64,000 nucleotides of DNA from Sindora glabra (lineage: Eukaryota > Streptophyta > Magnoliopsida > Fabales > Fabaceae): the NCBI GenBank assembly GCA_020226215.1, contig CM035226.1, positions 88,808,895 to 88,872,894 of the forward strand, written 5' to 3'. Below the pieces are notes generated by a model that searched no databases, was not told where the DNA came from, and worked only from the letters and a program-made list of their open reading frames with translations. The position numbers were made by a program, and so were the translations under genes. Of the stretch, positions 62,882 to 64,000 are shown in pieces (positions within the stretch are counted from its first letter, which is position 1; every line of letters starts with the position of its first letter).

Positions 62882-63469
62882 TTCTATGAGCAAAAATGTG
62901 AAGAGCATTTTAAAACTTCACTTCAACTTCATTTTTTTCCACTTTTAATTTTTTCATTTACATTAATTTTATTATGTCTTTAAATTATATATTATAGATT
63001 TTCAATTAAATTACATACAATGAAATTTTATTATTATTTTATTTTTTACTTGTATTTATTTAACAAATCAACTAAGTAAGTAAATTATTATTAAAATCAA
63101 TAATCAGCTGTTATTAAAATATTAAAATTAATATTAGATTTATGAATTATATATATTTATAAATTAATTGTAAAATTATTGAATTTATGGATGTATAACA
63201 CAAATTAATTTTTTTTAAAAAAAAACCTTCTGTTAGACATATTTTCATAAATTAAACATTTCCAACAATAAAGAATAAAAATTATCTCTTTTTTATCACA
63301 TGAAAGTTTCTTTTGGTAGGGGAAAAATATTTCAAAATACAATTCCAAATTTATGAAATAAACTAAAGATAATTTGATCATAAAATAATCATTTTGACTA
63401 CTGACTATAAACTAACAGTTAAAGTCAGTGGTCTCTTAACAAAATATTCTAAAATGGGTCTAACATTAG
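62882..63469. other. AT-rich intergenic DNA
   Basis: No gene or repeat recognised. Confidence 0.45.
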
Positions 63470-63575
63470 CATTTTTGTAAAATGGAGGAGAGATTTGTAT
63501 ATTTCGAAATTAGAGAAAATATTTGTATAATTTTGACTAAATCAAAGGAAAGTCTGCATGACTTACTTAAAATAA
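63470..63575 (-). repeat. Lone terminus related to MULE 1 TIR
   Basis: Reverse complement reads GTCAAAATTATACAAATATT, TTCTCTAATTTCGAAATATA, CAAATCTCTCCTCCATTTTA. This follows the left TIR of MULE 1 (GACAAAATTACATAGACCTC, TCCTTTAATTTGGAAATATA, CATGTTACTCCATTT). The TIR opens leftward, so an element would have lain below 63575. No partner end was found in the window. Confidence 0.6.
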
Positions 63576-64000
63576 AAAGCCTCCAAAAAACTAATAATTT
63601 AATGAAATAAAATATCATTTTAAGTACCTTTGCTTTAAATGGGACGTTTATTGTCCATAATTTCCATAATTTGTGATTACAGTTGCCTTTTTATATGACT
63701 AACAACTAGGTGAATTTTATGGTGGTTAAAGAATTTCAAAATTCAAGATAATATGATAATTTTATAAATCATTAAGTTAAAATTATTTGATCATATCCAT
63801 TAAAAATTATAAATATATGATTTGGTAAAATATTTTCATACTTATGTGCTACATTTAATCATATTATATAATATGATTTTATAACTATCTAATTAAATTT
63901 TATAATTATCATTATTAGTCATTTATTTTTATTTTTGTTATAATTATTCATTCTCTCTTCACATATAACAATAAAATAAATGGTAAAAAAATAATATGAC
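63576..64000. other. AT-rich intergenic DNA
   Basis: No gene seen up to the window end. Confidence 0.45.

Overview
The window looks like nuclear DNA of a dicot-type flowering plant. It is very AT-rich and mostly non-coding, and its gene remains are split by GT-AG introns. The recognisable families are plant ones: an ACA12/13-like autoinhibited Ca2+-ATPase, a serine carboxypeptidase-like (SCPL) protein, Mutator-like elements (MULEs), a plant mobile domain (PMD) protein, and CACTA elements. The species cannot be read from the sequence. I found no intact gene: every recognisable coding region carries stops, frameshifts, a rearrangement or missing exons.

Layout. 1-657: a Ca2+-ATPase pseudogene broken by an inversion. 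658-7934: AT-rich intergenic DNA with a TIR element (2480-2790), a CA microsatellite, LTR-like debris and a tandem repeat (5225-5950). 7935-22711 (copy A) and 27582-48348 (copy B): a direct segmental duplication of about 14.6-14.8 kb. Each copy holds two old LTR-like blocks and the last three exons of an SCPL gene on the minus strand. Between the copies (22712-27581) lie a CACTA end fragment, a non-autonomous CACTA element (23816 to about 26757) and LTR debris. Copy B alone carries a 6.2 kb MULE (37808-44017), which itself contains a nested TIR element.

From copy B the SCPL gene continues upstream on the minus strand: exons at 45610-45771, 46434-46539, 47512-47719, 48370-48630, 59859-60133 and about 60389-60442. 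The intron between the 59.9 kb and 48.6 kb exons is interrupted by a second, 9.6 kb MULE (48644-58282). That element carries a MURA-like transposase and a PMD gene, both on the minus strand, with about 90 bp imperfect terminal inverted repeats, GC-rich GGCGCC subterminal arrays and a near-perfect 9 bp target duplication. 60.4-64 kb is AT-rich with two unrecognised exon-like pieces, a TTA microsatellite and a lone terminus related to the first MULE.

How the parts relate: the locus is an SCPL gene whose 3' half was duplicated together with its TE-rich downstream flank and whose two versions then decayed separately. In copy A, duplication homology stops exactly where a CACTA terminus begins. All alignments here were made by eye, so boundaries of repeats and LTR-like blocks are approximate.
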